From contig WRHG01000072.1 of the NCBI GenBank assembly GCA_009783365.1, forward strand, positions 1-8,467: 8,467 nt of DNA, given 5' to 3'. The notes beneath the pieces were generated by a model. The model was given only the letters and a program-made list of their open reading frames with translations. It was not told the origin of the DNA and made no database searches. Source of the DNA: Clostridia bacterium (GTDB taxonomy: Bacteria; Bacillota_A; Clostridia; Christensenellales; Aristaeellaceae). Numbering within the stretch: position 1 is the first letter of the stretch; each line of letters opens with the position of its first letter. Positions 7,101-8,467 of this stretch are shown here, in pieces. The position numbers and the translations under genes are program-made.

Positions 7101-8359
7101 GCGGCTGTGTACAGCGGCAACACCGCCACCCACTTTTTTTCCAGGGCATATACGGCAGCCAGCAGCATGAACAGCGCCAGCAGAGAATCCACCTGCCCCC
7201 ATGCGGCGCCATTCACAAGCGCAGCCGGGTTGAGCGTATATAAAAGCGCGGCGGCGGCGGCGGCTCTGGTTGAAACCCTCTTTCTCGCAAAGAAAAACAG
7301 GCACATCGCTATAGCCATGTCGCTGATAATGGGGATCAGCTTAATCGCCAGAAGCCGAAGCTCCGGAGCCGCAGTGGAAAGGAGGCGCATCAACCCGCCC
7401 ACAGGCCAAAGGAAGAGCAGGAGTCCCGGCGGGTAGTCACAAAAATAACCCTCCGCGTAGAAGCCAGAGGGGCCCGTTTCCGCCATTCGCAGGCTCCAGG
7501 AACTGAAGCAGCCGATATCCACCTCGTAACCTTCTATCCGGCAGGCGAGCACAATACGCACCGCCAGCCCGGCCAGCATCAGTATGCAAAAAGCCAGTCG
7601 CGGCATTATTTCCCCCGCCGGCCCATCCTGCCGGCGCAAATCCTTCGGCTTGCGTGAAACCGCTTGAACCGCAAGCGCAAAAATGACAAATATTGCGCTT
7701 ATAAGCAAAAACCACGTCGTGCTTTTCTGCTTGCTCTCATCCGCAAGCCGCCGTCCAGGCAAAGGCTCGTCATCCTTGTACCATAGGGACGCCACTATTT
7801 CATCGGGCAGCGTATCCACCTTTACGACGGATATCTCATCAAAGTACGCTTTCCCGGCGCTCTCCGCTCCATACCCGCCTATCCGTACGCCTATTGAGGC
7901 CATGGTTTGACCCGGGCCGGTTTCCCCATAGCATTCTACGTACTGCCATTCCTCACCCGTATCCCTCAGCGGGCCGGAAAAAGCAAAGTAATCCTCCAAA
8001 GCCAGGTTGGCGCCGTTGCCTTCATTCCCCATATGCTCCACCAGGACATAACCCGAAAACCTGTACAGGTTCTCCGGTTCCACCGCCACATCGCATACAA
8101 ACCGGGCGTCATTTTCATTTGCGTTGTATATCAGCGCGCTATACTTCCCTGCGTATGCCTTTTCATCCGTCACCGACATGCGGGAATAGCCCGCCTGGTT
8201 TCGGTATGTCACAGAATACCAGCTTATGGGGCGGCCTTGGCTGTCCAGATCTTCAAAGCCGCCGTTCGGTACGAGATTTACTTCCTCCGCCAGCGCGCCG
8301 GATGCAAATACAAGTATCAAAACCAAGGCAACCATCCACTTGCACAGCCTTTTGCTCAT
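4133..8359 (-). CDS. Giant two-module GT-C glycosyltransferase with CBM-like and discoidin-like domains, 1408 residues
   Basis: Predicted polytopic membrane enzyme using polyprenyl-phosphate-linked sugars on the outer face of the membrane. A signal-peptide-like segment (1-24, ending ASGALAEE) is followed by a CBM-like beta-sandwich (26-180, starting NLVPNGGFE). A membrane segment (215-235) and a basic cytoplasmic loop lead to the first GT-C module (about 252-740). This has Asp281 in the first outer loop, YPPG (309-312), WGQVDS (387-392), IKPQAL (423-428) and HERYLF (653-658), resembling Gpi18/GT87-type mannosyltransferases. A basic loop (740-777) and a membrane segment (778-797) precede a discoidin-like domain (about 800-930, with FSIAVSADGEQW). 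The second module is PMT/GT39-like: FDEIYHAR with Asp965-Glu966, HPPLGK (987-992), RIATID (1056-1061), SPWWQWP (1241-1247) and FIYHYF (1336-1341), ending KWFPG as in bacterial PMTs. The frame is uninterrupted. The ATG at 8359 has GGAGAG six bases upstream and overlaps the rnhB stop as ATGA. The two-module reading is firm; sugar and acceptor are unknown. Confidence 0.88.
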   Translation of the reverse strand: MSKRLCKWMVALVLILVFASGALAEEVNLVPNGGFEDLDSQGRPISWYSVTYRNQAGYSRMSVTDEKAYAGKYSALIYNANENDARFVCDVAVEPENLYRFSGYVLVEHMGNEGNGANLALEDYFAFSGPLRDTGEEWQYVECYGETGPGQTMASIGVRIGGYGAESAGKAYFDEISVVKVDTLPDEIVASLWYKDDEPLPGRRLADESKQKSTTWFLLISAIFVIFALAVQAVSRKPKDLRRQDGPAGEIMPRLAFCILMLAGLAVRIVLACRIEGYEVDIGCFSSWSLRMAETGPSGFYAEGYFCDYPPGLLLFLWPVGGLMRLLSTAAPELRLLAIKLIPIISDMAIAMCLFFFARKRVSTRAAAAAALLYTLNPAALVNGAAWGQVDSLLALFMLLAAVYALEKKWVAVLPLYTAAVLIKPQALLFAPVGLIWLVAALIRERRTGKQVRPLLFGLFLSILVAAVIVLPFSINMTNPAEWLWNLYKKTLSSYQHATVNAANLYYLFGGNWKELDLAVPLGLSLSVGLPLLGFGSWQISRKAPLLKAERSRRGKPGWQLKLRRRLDVKNEVAGDHTVLRQLLLAALCVFAGAAAAILGLVGVTYGAFGMILMIFVFLWGGLCCWFEKTAEHLPFLLALALVGVYVLGTQIHERYLFAALPMLLMAYAATRDKRILILFVGFSVSTFINTAIILDNSILFGREMGHLNADTQGLNLALCAANLLLCVYAGFISFMGVRSAESLRIAKEQPSSPPRDASYRQGLLAPSCGRLRLGLRDWMTIGVASIIYAGLAFINLGSPVAPQNGWVSTSAEEQIVFAVGADEPFSLVYYAGISYNPFSIAVSADGEQWSEDFPCDMRQDLCFRWQYATKSEERDGKVVFLDHNPDNVLWLTGKYFKLNAENIGLNLFEIIARSASGRVIPLTVERHTGFRADIFEQMKPAENLIDEQDTLRGEPGWYNGTYFDEIYHARTAYEHLHGEAPHETTHPPLGKLIMAASVAIFGMTPFGWRFAGALMGVLMLPALYMLAKQLTGRRDLATFSMLLLALDLMHFTQTRIATIDSFAVLFILLAYLCMARYLMTDVFALWPGEPVKLLTSAFWRSLLPLAFSGVFMGLAIASKWIGFYSAVGLAALFAAAVYRQFRMSNIAFAYSSPMGNAELDEERARRVENARRHSFARILITCGFCVIFFLLIPAVIYCLSYIPYLRPTGAVTLRRIIGAQEVMLNYHATPGLGMDHPYQSPWWQWPFIGKPMWFARDAFEPAGYQSTIFCMGNPAVFYVGAPAMAAVFVLFARKYISFRQGIRLRGADGNMTLPVIVAGFLAQYMPWVLVPRSMFIYHYFASVPFIILATAWISTLLDSRPKLRARMQWGLVVLAAVFFVLFYPYASGVLTPKPWLDAMKWFPGIKY
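8285..8359 (-). other. Signal peptide-like N-terminus of the glycosyltransferase (residues about 1-25)
   Basis: The first residues have a basic start (MSKRLCK), a hydrophobic core (MVALVLILVFA) and a small-residue end (SGALA, followed by Glu-Glu), the layout of a cleavable Sec signal peptide. Cleavage after Ala24 is plausible. If it is not cleaved it would act as a membrane anchor; either way the CBM-like domain behind it would be extracytoplasmic. Judged by eye only. Confidence 0.65.
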
Positions 8360-8467
8360 GATACGCTCTCCGTTTCCTGCAGGAATTTCCGAATGAACGA
8401 CCTTCTGTGCTCCGGGGTGGGCCCTTGCCGCCTGATGGCCGCGATATGGGCTGCGGTTCCATATCCC
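8356..8467 (-). CDS. rnhB: Ribonuclease HII, C-terminal 36 residues; rest beyond the right edge
   Basis: RNase HII cleaves RNA/DNA hybrids and starts removal of single ribonucleotides from DNA. Only the end of the gene is in the window: the frame entering from the right edge reads GYGTAAHIAAIRRQGPTPEH and then RRSFI, before TGA at 8356-8358. The GYGTxxH...GPTPEHRRSF pattern is characteristic of the RNase HII C-terminus. The acidic catalytic residues lie outside the window. The position fits too, since rnhB lies upstream of the comM-dprA-topA group in many Bacillota. The stop codon overlaps the glycosyltransferase ATG as ATGA, which argues for cotranscription and coupling. After the RRSF motif there are 12 further residues before the stop, a short unremarkable tail. 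Confidence 0.9.
   Translation of the reverse strand, partial: GYGTAAHIAAIRRQGPTPEHRRSFIRKFLQETESVS
8366..8371 (-). promoter_or_regulatory. Ribosome binding site of the glycosyltransferase gene, inside rnhB
   Basis: The minus strand reads GGAGAG, six bases before the ATG at 8359 and inside the last codons of rnhB. It supports this start and indicates that the large gene is translated as part of the rnhB transcript. No promoter is recognisable in the 110 bases upstream that are visible. Confidence 0.7.

Noticed and set aside
7248..7264. GCG trinucleotide run
   Set aside because: It encodes a short alanine stretch in a membrane helix of the first glycosyltransferase module (about residues 366-371). 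Short repeats of this kind are expected from GC-rich alanine codons, and a change of whole triplets would not shift the frame.
8253..8462. Minus-strand open frame of 69 codons over the rnhB / glycosyltransferase junction
   Set aside because: It is out of frame with both genes. The frame that actually shows the RNase HII C-terminal motif enters from the right edge and lacks a start in the window.
1..8467. Search for a defence system, mobile element, CRISPR array, tRNA or riboswitch
   Set aside because: The window is filled by five minus-strand genes with gaps of at most 31 bases. No repeat arrays, inverted terminal repeats, transposase or integrase motifs, or structured RNA were recognised.

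Overview
The window carries five genes, all on the minus strand and packed almost end to end, so transcription runs from right to left. In order of transcription they are: the last 36 codons of rnhB (RNase HII); a very large membrane glycosyltransferase gene of 1408 codons; comM (the YifB/Mg-chelatase-like AAA+ ATPase); dprA (DNA-processing protein A); and the first 477 codons of topA (DNA topoisomerase I), which runs off the left edge. The junctions are an ATGA overlap, then gaps of about 18, 4 and 31 bases. Each of the four visible starts has a purine-rich Shine-Dalgarno sequence 6-7 bases upstream. No promoter, terminator, RNA gene, transposon, CRISPR array or long repeat is visible, and no stretch above about 31 bases is without a gene.

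The rnhB ... comM (yifB) - dprA - topA order, the strong GGAGG-type ribosome binding sites and the moderately high GC content suggest a member of the Bacillota, most likely the class Clostridia. This rests on gene order and protein motifs recognised by eye. The exact lineage cannot be told from the window.

The four flanking genes are conserved DNA-metabolism genes: RNase HII removes ribonucleotides from DNA, ComM acts as a helicase in recombination, DprA protects and hands over incoming single-stranded DNA, and topoisomerase I relaxes negative supercoils. The unusual item is the gene between rnhB and comM, where related genomes often have the small gene yraN. Its product appears to join two separate GT-C membrane glycosyltransferases with two extracytoplasmic beta-sandwich-like domains. 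The order is: signal peptide, CBM-like domain, a first GT-C unit resembling Gpi18/GT87-type bacterial mannosyltransferases, a discoidin-like domain, and a second GT-C unit resembling protein O-mannosyltransferases (PMT/GT39). Signature residues of both GT-C units are present, and the predicted topology puts both candidate catalytic acidic residues outside the membrane. This protein is the main point of interest. Everything else in the window looks ordinary.
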